Assembly: GCA_019057775.1 (NCBI GenBank)
Contig: JAHLWT010000279.1
Coordinates: forward strand, 1 to 64,000
Direction: 5' to 3'
Source: Promethearchaeota archaeon
Lineage (GTDB): Archaea > Asgardarchaeota > Lokiarchaeia > Sigynarchaeales > SOKP01
Length of the DNA stretch: 64,000 bases
The notes below the pieces were generated by a model. The model saw only the letters and a program-made list of their open reading frames with translations. It was not told the origin of the DNA and did no database searches. This document shows, piece by piece, positions 1-8,104 of the stretch (the stretch's first letter is position 1; each line of letters opens with the position of its first letter). The position numbers and the translations under genes were made by a program.

Positions 1-54
1 TTTTTAAAAAAATCAATGGAATCCTTATTATGATATTCATGCATTCTGCAATAA

Positions 55-254
55 GGATCTTCCGTACATTTACCTCTAAAAGTTATTCTTGGACGCTTTG
101 GCATTTTTGCTGATAAGGATCCTAATATCACAGAGATTAATTCAAATGTAGATTTAAAAAATCCAAGCAAATAATATCTGGTGCTGATGATCTCGAAAAG
201 AAGGCTCTCGATTTATATGAATTATTATACGAGTTTTATCTTAAGTTAGGGTGA
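55..254 (+). pseudogene. Decayed or frameshifted C-terminal gene fragment
   Basis: No intact gene is present before base 381. Two adjoining frames read as protein-like sequence. The first, from about 55 to 173, contains LGRFGIFADKDPNITE and hits a stop after NPSK. The second overlaps it and runs to a TGA at 252-254, ending KKALDLYELLYEFYLKLG. A one-base shift near 165-175 joins them into one plausible helical C-terminus. This could be a pseudogene, or a real gene with a sequencing error whose start lies before the window. I do not recognise the family. Confidence 0.3.
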
Positions 255-380
255 AACATATCTAGCTAAAATTTTTATGAATGTTATAGGCCTTTGGGTT
301 TATTTGAAAAGTTATGAAGGAAGATTACAATGTAAACCAAATAAGTATTAGTTTATTTACTCTTTTTTTGAAACCATACT

Positions 381-1451
381 TTAAGTTCTTTTTATAATAG
401 TTCTATGAAATAGTGCACTAAGCATTATTAAAGAAGCACCTATGTATGGTCCAATTATTCCAAAACCGAAAATAGGTTGGCTTCTTAATAAAAAAACCAC
501 CATGGAACGACTTGAATATCCAATAATAAAATCTGCAATCATTATCCAGAGAGTAGCAGCAATAAAAATTATAATTGCCATAGTTAATTGAATTAGCCAG
601 ATTTTCTTCCATCTATTTTGCAATATCTTATATTTAACAGCTATTATAAGGCTTAAAGATCCCATTATTATTATCAAAATAGAGCATATTAGCAATGGGA
701 TATTGTTAGCAATTTCTAAATTGTGGTAAAAATCAGTTATCATCCTCTCCCAAAAAAAATATTCAGTGCGCCTAAAAAATGTAAGACCAAACATCCATAA
801 CCATTCATAAGTTACATCTAGCCTACCTATTAAATCAGATTCACGCTTATGATACACTATTGAAGGAGTAAATAATGAAACTAGTACTATAACTCCACCT
901 AAAAGGAGAAGTCCCGTAATTAATCTTATACTAGGTCTTTGAAATCCTTTTTTTACAAAGGGAATCGCGGCACTAAAAAAGAGAATAATAATACTTGGAC
1001 CTATAGAATAGGATTCCCATAAATCTATGAAAAAGAGCATCCACATTATGGTTAATAAAACAAGGAGAATAGCTAAAATAAACCCATATTTCTCTGATTT
1101 TATACTATCTATTTTATGTTTTTTGAGTTTGATTGCGTTTAGTATGAAACAAATTCCAATAATTAGTATTGAAATCGATATTATAATTGCGGTAATAAAA
1201 CGCAAAAGAGGAAATATGGAAAATTGGGTATAGGGAGTAGTATAGGAAGTAGAGAACTGAACCCCCCATAGCCATATAAAGTCAAATAATGATGGCATAT
1301 TTGGAATGGAAGGAATAAGCCAATTAAAAGCTATGGGTGTAAATAAGGAAATTAAAGTTATCAAACCACTTATAAAAGGTAAAATCCAATTATTTTTTCT
1401 ATCCAAATGGCTTGTAGTTTCAGATTTGTTTTGAAATATCAAAATTATCAA
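381..1451 (-). CDS. Multi-pass membrane protein with internal duplication
   Basis: 356-residue integral membrane protein of unknown function with about eight hydrophobic segments and no recognisable catalytic motif. The two halves are related. ITLISLFTPIAFNW followed by IWLWGVQF in the first half matches VLVSLFTPSIVYH followed by YEWLWMFGLTF in the second. The following helices and a Gly/Pro/Ser-containing last helix (SIGPSIIILFFSAAI, IIGPYIGASLIMLSALF) also correspond. This suggests duplication of a four-helix unit of about 165 residues. The start codon is TTG with no clear ribosome binding site; a second TTG three codons downstream is possible. It stands alone, pointing away from the protease gene, so context gives no functional clue. 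Confidence 0.7.
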   Translation of the reverse strand: MIILIFQNKSETTSHLDRKNNWILPFISGLITLISLFTPIAFNWLIPSIPNMPSLFDFIWLWGVQFSTSYTTPYTQFSIFPLLRFITAIIISISILIIGICFILNAIKLKKHKIDSIKSEKYGFILAILLVLLTIMWMLFFIDLWESYSIGPSIIILFFSAAIPFVKKGFQRPSIRLITGLLLLGGVIVLVSLFTPSIVYHKRESDLIGRLDVTYEWLWMFGLTFFRRTEYFFWERMITDFYHNLEIANNIPLLICSILIIIMGSLSLIIAVKYKILQNRWKKIWLIQLTMAIIIFIAATLWIMIADFIIGYSSRSMVVFLLRSQPIFGFGIIGPYIGASLIMLSALFHRTIIKRT

Positions 1452-2085
1452 TTGAACTATTAAGATAACTTCCTTAATAAATTTTTCAACGCGCCCAAAG
1501 ATTAATTATGATATTTAATTCGATGATCGATTTATAACTATTAAATGAAAATATTTTTGAAAACTGATTAACTTATAATTTTAAGATGAATGTTAATAAA
1601 GTTGAGGAAAATATTTACGAGATTCCTCCTAAGACTTTGACACGCAGATTTAAGGCAATATAGAAAAATTTCATGAAAGAGTTTTAATTTACTTATTAAG
1701 AGAAAATCAGTTATGAAAAATTCAATAATTTATAAAAATTTTTTCTATTTAATTGAGTAGATTAATAGAAGTTAGCATAACTCTAAATTAGGGGAAATTA
1801 TCGACGAATGAAGATGTTAAAAGAAAAAGAAAGGTAATATTCAAAAAAATTTATTATAATGATAATTTCTAATAATGTTATGATATGTCGGATTTTTGCG
1901 TAATTTTTTGAATATAAAGATGTGATAAAATTCACCAAATGATCAAAAACAATAATTTTGATGAAATTATAGCATTACAGTTTGTTCTCTACATTTCATT
2001 AATAAAATAATTGTTAAAAATCCTCATTTGTAAAAAAAAAAAAAAAATTAAATTGAAAGAAGATTTACAACATTTTTCTCTTATT
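1452..2085. other. Non-coding AT-rich stretch
   Basis: Very AT-rich spacer of 634 bp between the membrane protein gene (its 5' end at 1451) and the 3' end of the protease gene. It contains a 26-codon ORF (1586-1663) that looks too short to be functional and a run of about 15 A residues near 2033-2046. I see no structured RNA or repeat here. Confidence 0.5.
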
Positions 2086-3831
2086 TTATCCTCTATATGT
2101 TCCAACTAATATAATTCTATCAAAATACACATATAAGGGACATGGGGTATTGTCACAATACCAAATTGTGATATGATGTATTCTTTTTGAATTACAATCA
2201 TAGTCTAAACTCTGTGAGAACGTTTGATAATCTGATCCTCCACTAGCCCAATGTATATCAACCGTACAAGATTGCCCTCCAAATGAGAGATCAATTTTTA
2301 ACCTACTCATATAAAGATCAGGGAAATAGAAATCCACTGAAAATCCATAAACCCAGAATGGGCCTATTCTTATGGAACTAGTACGCCATGAAAAATAAGT
2401 ACTGTCAACCTTTTTTAAATTCGAAAGAGCTCCACTATGATAAGAACCAGTTACTAAAGCCCCTGGCGTATTTTGGTAGCTTGATGGAATATAATCTAAA
2501 GTTACTGAGTTAAGGGCATTAACCCTACCCCCAATTTTTTGATCACCCACATCATCTGCACCATCCACTAATGCATTCCAAAGATCAGTTAAGGAATAGC
2601 TTGGATAATGACTTTTGATCAAAGCAGCAACTCCAGCAACGATTGCAGCTGAGGCAGATGTCTTACCAAAATTATTTGTATATTCCCCACTCCAATTTGT
2701 TGTCAAGATACCCATTCTTGTGCCTGGAGCACATATATCAACTGTCTCATCTCCATAATTTGAAGATGCATATGGCCCAAAATGGGCCCTATTATCATAG
2801 TTGTCAGTAGCAGCAACACACATCACAGAATCCCACTCTGCTGGATACCTATTTAGGTGGACATTATCTAAATCCCAACCATCATTTCCAGCGGAAGCGA
2901 CAATTAGAACTCCCTGTTCCCAAGCATAGTCACAAGCATCTTTAAATTCTTGGTTATAACCAGGGACAATAAATGAGCATGAAATAATATCTGTATACCA
3001 AACAGCCCAATATATCGCATCAATCAACGATGCAAATGAAAAATGAAAACCACCCTCATCATAATAATAAATACGAAGATTTATAATTTTGACATTAGCA
3101 ATCCCTGCGATACCAATAGTATTATTTTGTACTGCTGCAATTACTCCTGCACAATTTGTGCCATGTGCATTAATCACATCAGCCCCCGGAGAATCTAAGC
3201 ACTGTGGGTTACCATCCTTATCAGCAAAATCCCAATCCCAATCAGTTATAAGATTATCGGCAAGATCAGGATGATCCATGTCGCAACCTGAGTCTAGTAC
3301 AGATACCCAGACATCGGGGTCTCCTCTTTCATAAAACCAAGCTTCTTTTGCTTTTATATTATTTAGATACCACTGAGCTTCTAAATAATAATCATTTGGA
3401 TCCCAAGTATCACAAGGGACGATCTCTATATGATCTTGGATATATCTTACACCGAAATCTTGTTGAGTGTTTATAAGTGATTGTACTTCAAATCCCTTGG
3501 TCTCATTGGTCTTAAAATGTATTAATGATGTGTAATTTGAAATTGCCACAATTTCAGCATTTAAATTATCAGTCACCCAGTCTACTACTATATTTGTTTC
3601 AGATAGATCTGAATATCCAAGCAAAAACTCGGTCGAATTTTCAGAGACAAATACTGATGTATTATATGTTATATCATTCTTAAGATTATTCTCTAAAGTA
3701 TCGATTTCAGCAGATTTGAGTGCATTTGAGATATGTAATGGTGCACTACCAGTCTTCACGCTCATTCCAGACATTATTAGTATTAGGGAAAACGTTACAA
3801 TCATTAAATGTGGAATTTTCTGTTTTTTCAT
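2086..3831 (-). CDS. Secreted subtilisin-like serine protease (S8 family)
   Basis: 581-residue exported endopeptidase. Residues 1-30 form a signal peptide (KKQK, then a hydrophobic core). Residues about 60-115 resemble an I9-type inhibitory propeptide. The S8 domain spans about 155-445. The catalytic triad is visible: Asp180 in VLDSGCDMDHPDL, His223 in NAHGTNCAGV and Ser392 in KTSASAAIVAG, with the oxyanion Asn316 in SAGNDG. The usual Gly before Thr-Ser is Lys390 here, and the usual Met-Ala-Pro after it is replaced, so the active-site loop is atypical. Residues about 455-581 form a beta-rich C-terminal domain. There is no C-terminal membrane helix, so it is probably released or non-covalently cell-associated. 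The ATG is supported by a GGTG Shine-Dalgarno (complement of 3838-3841). Confidence 0.92.
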   Translation of the reverse strand: MKKQKIPHLMIVTFSLILIMSGMSVKTGSAPLHISNALKSAEIDTLENNLKNDITYNTSVFVSENSTEFLLGYSDLSETNIVVDWVTDNLNAEIVAISNYTSLIHFKTNETKGFEVQSLINTQQDFGVRYIQDHIEIVPCDTWDPNDYYLEAQWYLNNIKAKEAWFYERGDPDVWVSVLDSGCDMDHPDLADNLITDWDWDFADKDGNPQCLDSPGADVINAHGTNCAGVIAAVQNNTIGIAGIANVKIINLRIYYYDEGGFHFSFASLIDAIYWAVWYTDIISCSFIVPGYNQEFKDACDYAWEQGVLIVASAGNDGWDLDNVHLNRYPAEWDSVMCVAATDNYDNRAHFGPYASSNYGDETVDICAPGTRMGILTTNWSGEYTNNFGKTSASAAIVAGVAALIKSHYPSYSLTDLWNALVDGADDVGDQKIGGRVNALNSVTLDYIPSSYQNTPGALVTGSYHSGALSNLKKVDSTYFSWRTSSIRIGPFWVYGFSVDFYFPDLYMSRLKIDLSFGGQSCTVDIHWASGGSDYQTFSQSLDYDCNSKRIHHITIWYCDNTPCPLYVYFDRIILVGTYRG

Positions 3832-4343
3832 TTAAGACACCTTTTTGGATATTTTTTATTTAATTTCATCATTTTTATGATAAAACCTCCAAATTTATAA
3901 TTTTTTGAATTTATTTTTTTTAACTTGTTGTTAAATTTTAGTTAAATACAAAAAAACAAAATATAATATATAAGTGTTCGTAGATTATCCAACCTATAAG
4001 GGTCATAATCATCGTTTTCACTATTTTTTATAAAGGATAATTCATTCTGAAAATCTCAATCTATATAATTAAAATACAAAAGAGAGAAATTTTTTTTTTC
4101 AAATCTATGAACTTCTGCTGGATTTTATAGCAAAGAATTCCTGAAGTTTTAAAACAGTTTATTAGATCTCGTTGATAGGTTAAGTAGACTGGAGTTGTTA
4201 CAGAATTTCGATTATATCAAAAGAAAATTGAATAAATAAAATACTTTTTTAGTCCTTGGATTGAAAATTACAAGGTTAATCTAATCGTAGGTAGGCAACT
4301 TCTACTCTTTTTTTCCAAAAAATTTATAAACCCTTATACTTTC
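3832..4343. other. Intergenic region, protease promoter side
   Basis: About 510 bp of AT-rich DNA between the divergent protease gene and the first leader element. Apart from the protease ribosome binding site at its left end I see no gene and no clear repeat. Confidence 0.4.
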
Positions 4344-4355
4344 GGGGTTTAAATA
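4344..4355 (+). promoter_or_regulatory. Promoter P1 of leader RNA, copy 1 (BRE/TATA)
   Basis: GGGGTTTAAATA: a G-rich BRE followed by TTTAAATA. The same box sits at 12153-12164 in the second locus. In both, the distance from the TATA box to the cUUCGg hairpin is identical (31 bases, start to start), which places the inferred transcription start a few bases before the hairpin. Confidence 0.6.
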
Positions 4356-4375
4356 CTTATGTAATAAGGGTATTA

Positions 4376-4600
4376 TATGGAAACTTCGGTTTTCTGAAAA
4401 CAAATCAATATTTTGGAGTTGATTGTTAAAACATCAAGAATGTGGTTCATCTTCGAAATCCTTCCATCAATCTCTAACTAAATTTTTATTAATATAAAAC
4501 AAAAATTGGGGGTTTCTTGATTTCCTTGTTTTTAAAAACATTTTAATGCTGTGGAAGGTGTTAAATGTTCTTAAACGTCAAGAATCCCCAGCCTTTTTTC
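4376..4600 (+). ncRNA. Candidate structured leader/small RNA, copy 1
   Basis: Inferred transcript of about 225 nt. It begins with a 6-bp hairpin capped by a cUUCGg tetraloop (stem 4379-4384 with 4389-4394). A conserved TGGAGTTGATT follows. Next comes a long imperfect hairpin: arm 4508-4549 (GGGGGTTTCTTGA..., AACATTTTAATGC) pairs with arm 4558-4589 (...TTAAATGTTC, TCAAGAATCCCC). A T6 run at 4594-4599 could act as terminator. The apical loop CTGTGGAAGGT (4549-4559) is the reverse complement of 4729-4739 in the 5' UTR of the next gene. The same architecture recurs at 12185-12409. No protein is evident in it. Transcript ends are inferred, not seen. Confidence 0.55.
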
Positions 4601-4682
4601 CTTTTATTTTTCTTATTATTATTGTTCTGCTTCTCTACTCTTTGTTAAATAGGTTTGAGAAGTCGTGACAGAAATTATCTGC

Positions 4683-4694
4683 GGGGTTTAAATA
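4683..4694 (+). promoter_or_regulatory. Promoter P2 of gene A', copy 1 (BRE/TATA)
   Basis: GGGGTTTAAATA again. A start site about 25-28 bases downstream would give an mRNA leader of roughly 30 nt that includes the putative RNA target 4729-4739. The equivalent box in the other locus is GGGGTTTATATA at 12477-12488. Confidence 0.6.
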
Positions 4695-4728
4695 GCAACT
4701 TAAAGACTATAAGATAGTAATAAAAAAA

Positions 4729-4739
4729 ACCTTCCACAG
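4729..4739 (+). promoter_or_regulatory. Putative antisense target in 5' UTR of gene A'
   Basis: ACCTTCCACAG is perfectly complementary to the loop of the upstream leader RNA (4549-4559). With one bulged G the pairing extends through CATT to about 15 bp. It sits 10-20 bases before the ATG at 4749, where a ribosome would bind, and no ordinary Shine-Dalgarno is present. Confidence 0.5.
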
Positions 4740-4748
4740 GCATTAGAA

Positions 4749-5384
4749 ATGAAATTAGAAAGAGTAATTTATTTAGATAATTATATAAAGATATTTTGCG
4801 CCAAAACGAAGAGAAAGGAGCCTGAGACTATAACTCCTGCTCTTGTCCAGTACATAACGCTATCATATAGTATAGGCCTTATTGATAATCCTGGAAGAAA
4901 AGTAAAAGAACAGATTAAAATAAATAAGAAACATATTAATTTTATTGATAAATATATAGTTATTTCATTCAAGATTACTGGATTACTCAATCCAAATAAC
5001 TGCGAACTGACTTTAAAGACATTTAATATATATTTAAAGGATTCCCCGCGACTTACAATAAACATTAATAAGACTCATAGCTTTAAAAGTATTCAATCCA
5101 CAATTTCTCCCATCCAAGAAAGAATCAGAGTTTCTAAACCTTCAAAAAGCTCAATCGAAAAGTTATCCAAGAAAGCAGCAGATCAACAGGTAAAAATACA
5201 AGCTAAAAAAGAGATTAGAAAAACAGATGATCCTTCTACACCTGCTAATTTTACAGATTCATACGAGAAGTTCAAAGCAAAACTTCAGGATACCGACTTT
5301 CTCGAGCTTTTAAGAAGAAAGACAGGCTCAATTGAGTTTAACCTAAAGAATTTTAGAATTTCCTTACTATGTAAAATCCGGTGA
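4749..5384 (+). CDS. Truncated paralogue of gene A (replication-locus protein, unknown function)
   Basis: 211-residue protein I do not recognise. Its first 118 or so residues align without large gaps to the 244-residue protein at 12544 (roughly 60% identity by eye: MKLxRxIYLD, ITLSYSIxLI, PGRKVxEQ, INKTHxFKSIQS). They probably form one beta-rich domain. A Lys/Ser-rich linker follows (about 120-170), then a conserved FTDSxEKFKxxxQxTxxLxLLxxKT block. The copy stops at SLLCKIR. The paralogue continues SLLCKLLLLV for about 45 more residues and is followed by the primase-like gene. The breakpoint lies just after TGTAAA (5370-5375), and sequence matching 16285 onward resumes at GGTGA (5380). This is therefore a deletion derivative that kept leader, gene A and the ribbon-helix-helix gene. 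Confidence 0.75.
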   Translation: MKLERVIYLDNYIKIFCAKTKRKEPETITPALVQYITLSYSIGLIDNPGRKVKEQIKINKKHINFIDKYIVISFKITGLLNPNNCELTLKTFNIYLKDSPRLTININKTHSFKSIQSTISPIQERIRVSKPSKSSIEKLSKKAADQQVKIQAKKEIRKTDDPSTPANFTDSYEKFKAKLQDTDFLELLRRKTGSIEFNLKNFRISLLCKIR

Positions 5385-5408
5385 TACCAACTGACAGAAA
5401 AATCTAGA

Positions 5409-5612
5409 ATGAAATATCGCAATGTTCAGATTCCCGAAATTTTAATTGAAAACGCATATCTCCTATTCTCACATTTTGGCTATAGGACCCATCATGAATT
5501 CATTATTGAAGCCATAAGAATTAGGATTGAAACTCTAATAAAACGACTATATCGCTTAGAAATACTCAAAGAGAAAACATCGCACATTAAAGAGGAAAAG
5601 ACAAAATTCTAG
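5409..5612 (+). CDS. Ribbon-helix-helix DNA-binding protein, copy 1
   Basis: 67-residue CopG/Arc-like protein. A beta strand (KYRNVQIPEIL) is followed by two helices with the signature GYRTHHEFIIEAIRIRI, then a charged tail. Such proteins dimerise and bind operators, often as autorepressors in plasmid maintenance loci. The paralogue at 16314 shares MKYRxVQIPE and YRTHHExIIEAxRIRIE. Translation may begin upstream at CTG 5391: GGTGAT (5380-5385) lies five bases before it, it is in frame, and the peptide L-T-E-K is conserved in the other copy. The GGTGA overlaps the TGA stop of gene A', suggesting translational coupling. Confidence 0.8.
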   Translation: MKYRNVQIPEILIENAYLLFSHFGYRTHHEFIIEAIRIRIETLIKRLYRLEILKEKTSHIKEEKTKF

Positions 5613-5755
5613 ATTAATAACAGAGATATTATCATTAAGTTTTGGAGATATTAAAGACATTTCTCCTAATCTTTTTGGAGAGTTATTGTTAAATAGGAAG
5701 ATGGGGGTATAAAGATCGTCGAATAAATTTTTCCCCCTGGATTCAAGCAGCTCTA

Positions 5756-5980
5756 TTGTTAGAGCAGGCAATAATTCCTTGCGACTACTATGTTCCCGAA
5801 ACCCTACTTGAATTCGCTCAAGACGTGATCAACGAAGCTAAATCTCACGAGTGCAAGGTAGAGCGATATCAAATAAATGATGATGGCAAAAAAGTTAACG
5901 CCGAAGTATGGGATTATGGTGAAACAATTTCTAAAATAATCGTGTGGCTTAATGAGGAAAAGAGTTTTAAAAAGAAATGA
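5756..5980 (+). CDS. Small hypothetical protein, possibly 5'-truncated
   Basis: 74-residue acidic protein (VPETLLEFAQDVINEAKSHECKVERYQ...). The start is TTG with no ribosome binding site. Protein-like sequence (WIQAALLLEQ) continues upstream in the same frame to a stop at 5690-5692 without a better start codon, so the gene may have lost its 5' end. I recognise no family. It lies downstream of the deleted replication locus and may belong to the same element. Confidence 0.4.
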   Translation: MLEQAIIPCDYYVPETLLEFAQDVINEAKSHECKVERYQINDDGKKVNAEVWDYGETISKIIVWLNEEKSFKKK

Positions 5981-6063
5981 AATCATTCTTCACTAAATTT
6001 TAAATAAAGATAAAAACACGTATAATTTAGATTAAGCTTAAAATCGACTTTGAAATGATTCAA

Positions 6064-6204
6064 ATGAAAAAGTATATTCTTTGTGTGGTATTGAACTTGA
6101 TATTTTTCTCGCCGTTTATGAATAATTTAGACTCCCCCACGATCCGCCTATTTAAATCTTTACAAATTGAAAATTCGCTAATCCCATGTGAGTTAATACA
6201 TTAA
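6064..6204 (+). pseudogene. Orphan signal-peptide fragment
   Basis: 46-codon ORF beginning MKKYILCVVLNLIFFSPFMN, a convincing secretion signal, then stopping after 25 more unremarkable residues. It resembles the N-termini of the surface proteins in this window. It is most simply a remnant of a secreted protein gene; a very short secreted peptide is an alternative. No strong ribosome binding site is visible. Confidence 0.3.
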
Positions 6205-6646
6205 TCGATGATGATTTATCTTAAGCAGAATTCGCATTGTATGGAGAATAACTCATTATAGGGGAAGAGATATAAACCATTTTTATATTTTACAGATATT
6301 CGATTTCTTTCCTATAATTTTGGTATAATAAGGGTATCCAAAATTTAATTCCCATATAATGCTTTTTGCTTCTTGTTTTTTTATATTACTATTTTACGAG
6401 GTAATAACATAATACTAGGTGTTTAAAAACATAAATTTTAAATTCTCTTTGGATAATATGGAGAAAGATCAGAAAGTGTGTCAACTTCCGACAAATTTGC
6501 GTTATTGCTCAAAATCCTATTCTACTATTGAAAAATTCATACTCTCTTTGATCTTTAATGGTAATTAATCTGATAAAAATCATAGTAAAACCCTTATTAT
6601 CCCCATTAGACAAAGGTTTCAAGCTATAAGATTTTCATTAAGAAGT
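6205..6646. other. Non-coding AT-rich stretch
   Basis: Spacer of about 440 bp before the NYN gene. It has several AT-rich TATA-like stretches but nothing I can support as a gene, repeat or structured RNA. Confidence 0.4.
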
Positions 6647-7180
6647 TTGGTGCTGTACTTGGAAAAAGAGCGATGTTTAATCTTCATAGACCATGCAAAT
6701 GTGTTCCAAAATATTCGTCTTATCGGTGGTCGGATTGATTATATCAAATTTAAAGAGATTTTGTCAGAGGGATATCATTTAGTAGGAGCTATCATCTTTA
6801 TGGGTTTATTAGAAAAAGTTTCAAAAGAACAAAAAAGATTTTTTTCCTTTCTGAGGAAATCCGGCTATTATCCGTATTTCAAACGAGTACAAAAAACAAA
6901 ATCAGGAAGACATAGGCAAAAAGGTATTGATATCTCAATTTTTAGCAATGTTGTTAAGTTAGCTGAAGAGGATAGTTATGACACGGCAATCCTTGTAACT
7001 GGAGATGGAGATTTTGTTGATCTCATAGGATTATTGAAGGATGATAATAAGAAGATAATAATCTGGAGCTTTAAAAAATCACTTTCATATAAATTAAGGA
7101 TGGCAGCAGGTTCTGACAATATCCATTATATCGACGATATACTAGATGATATAGAATTTAATACTTCTGGAAATAAATAA
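6647..7180 (+). CDS. NYN-domain (PIN-like) ribonuclease, LabA/NYN family
   Basis: 177-residue cytosolic protein with the PIN-like fold of the NYN family. Conserved acidic residues are visible: Asp15 and Asn18 in IFIDHANVF, Asp95 in KGIDISIFSNVVKLA, and Asp120/Asp122 in LVTGDGDFVDLI. These would bind the metal ions of an RNA-cleaving site. Length matches single-domain members. The start is TTG (6647) or GTG (6650); neither has a clear Shine-Dalgarno. It is convergent with the nucleotidyltransferase gene. With a nucleotidyltransferase next door and an RNase III 4 kb away, the neighbourhood is rich in RNA-directed enzymes. The family call is firm, the target unknown. Confidence 0.85.
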   Translation: MVLYLEKERCLIFIDHANVFQNIRLIGGRIDYIKFKEILSEGYHLVGAIIFMGLLEKVSKEQKRFFSFLRKSGYYPYFKRVQKTKSGRHRQKGIDISIFSNVVKLAEEDSYDTAILVTGDGDFVDLIGLLKDDNKKIIIWSFKKSLSYKLRMAAGSDNIHYIDDILDDIEFNTSGNK

Positions 7181-7228
7181 AATAATAAGAGATTATACTA
7201 CCAAAAGACAATTTCAGGGATAGAAAAT

Positions 7229-8089
7229 CTATCCTTTTCTCTTTTTTTCCGAAATAGATATATGTAAATTAAGTAATTTATTTCGAACAAACACGGTTAA
7301 AAAAGGAAGTCCTCCAAAGAACTTGCTAAAAAATAGCATAATCTTATCATAACTCATTTGTTTATGAACAATCCCTTTTTTGAGCATAGAAATCATATAA
7401 TATGTCGTTTTTTTTCGGAGCATGCTAAAATCAGAATCATACTTCCCAGTTTGGCGGTAATTAACAGCTTTTTCGAAATATCCGTAAAATTGAGTCTCAA
7501 TCGACCGCTTTTTATAAAAATTCTCTAACTTTTTAATAACAACTGACAAAGATACCAGACGGAATGACGGTTCATGGAAAATACAGAGATAATACCCAAA
7601 CTTTAACAAGGCTTTTGAATATTCCCCTTGAGCTATTCCAGTAAGGCCGTTTTTATAACTTTTCTCCAAATGATAAAAGCCTCTGATTAAAATGTTGTCG
7701 TAATCAAATTTCAGATTCTCAGTATCTGGGAGCTGTTCTCTGATATCTGTACCGTATAATAGTATAGAATTTTCAGAATGCTTAATACAAATCAAACTCC
7801 ATTCATAGTTAGCTCCCGATTGTTTTTCAAATACTTTTTTATTCTGATAGGATTTAATGGTATTATAACCTACAAATATTTCTTTCTCTCTAACATTTTT
7901 CACGATAAATTTAGGGAGATTCTCAGCGGATTGGACAATAGCAATCAAATCAATATCATTCTTGACAAAATTCTCAGAAAGGAAGCTATCAAAATAACTG
8001 CCTATTCCGTAGACGGCAATTAAATTAGTGGTGTGCTTCTTTTGGAGGACTGTAATAATCTCTTCTACAGGTGATTGATCTGCTTTCAC
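7229..8089 (-). CDS. Nucleotidyltransferase-domain protein
   Basis: 286-residue protein with an N-terminal minimal nucleotidyltransferase domain: Gly30-Ser31 in YGIGSYFDS and Asp45/Asp47 in VKNDIDLIAIV, the metal-binding GS...DxD signature. Residues about 130-286 are alpha-helical (RGFYHLEKSYKNGLTGIAQGEYSKALLKFGYYLC...), as in kanamycin-nucleotidyltransferase or HEPN-like C-terminal helical domains. It could adenylylate a protein, tRNA or small molecule; sequence alone does not say which. The start is GTG with AGGT about eight bases upstream. It lies 15 bp downstream of a 59-aa gene on the same strand, so they are probably co-transcribed, possibly as a two-gene toxin/antitoxin-type unit. Confidence 0.8.
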   Translation of the reverse strand: MKADQSPVEEIITVLQKKHTTNLIAVYGIGSYFDSFLSENFVKNDIDLIAIVQSAENLPKFIVKNVREKEIFVGYNTIKSYQNKKVFEKQSGANYEWSLICIKHSENSILLYGTDIREQLPDTENLKFDYDNILIRGFYHLEKSYKNGLTGIAQGEYSKALLKFGYYLCIFHEPSFRLVSLSVVIKKLENFYKKRSIETQFYGYFEKAVNYRQTGKYDSDFSMLRKKTTYYMISMLKKGIVHKQMSYDKIMLFFSKFFGGLPFLTVFVRNKLLNLHISISEKKRKG

Positions 8090-8104
8090 TATTAAAAACC
8101 TATA

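Noticed and set aside
1586..1663. 26-codon ORF (MNVNKVEENIYEIPPKTL...) faintly like the start of an RNA ligase RtcB
   Set aside because: Too short, no continuation in any frame, and the resemblance is only a few residues.
4440..4510. Possible short leader peptide beginning in TTGGAGTTGATT
   Set aside because: A frame of about 22 codons exists in copy 1 but only 11 codons in copy 2, with unrelated sequence after the first four residues; an RNA motif explains the conservation better.
4376..4600. Leader element as a transposon end, attC-like site or CRISPR repeat
   Set aside because: Only two diverged copies, each in front of the same gene, with promoter boxes and a T-run; no transposase, integrase or spacer array nearby.
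4781..5065. Minus-strand 94-codon ORF within gene A'
   Set aside because: Fully antisense to gene A', whose frame is supported by its paralogue at 12544.
5556..5771. Minus-strand 71-codon ORF
   Set aside because: Overlaps the tail of the ribbon-helix-helix gene and shows no recognisable protein features.
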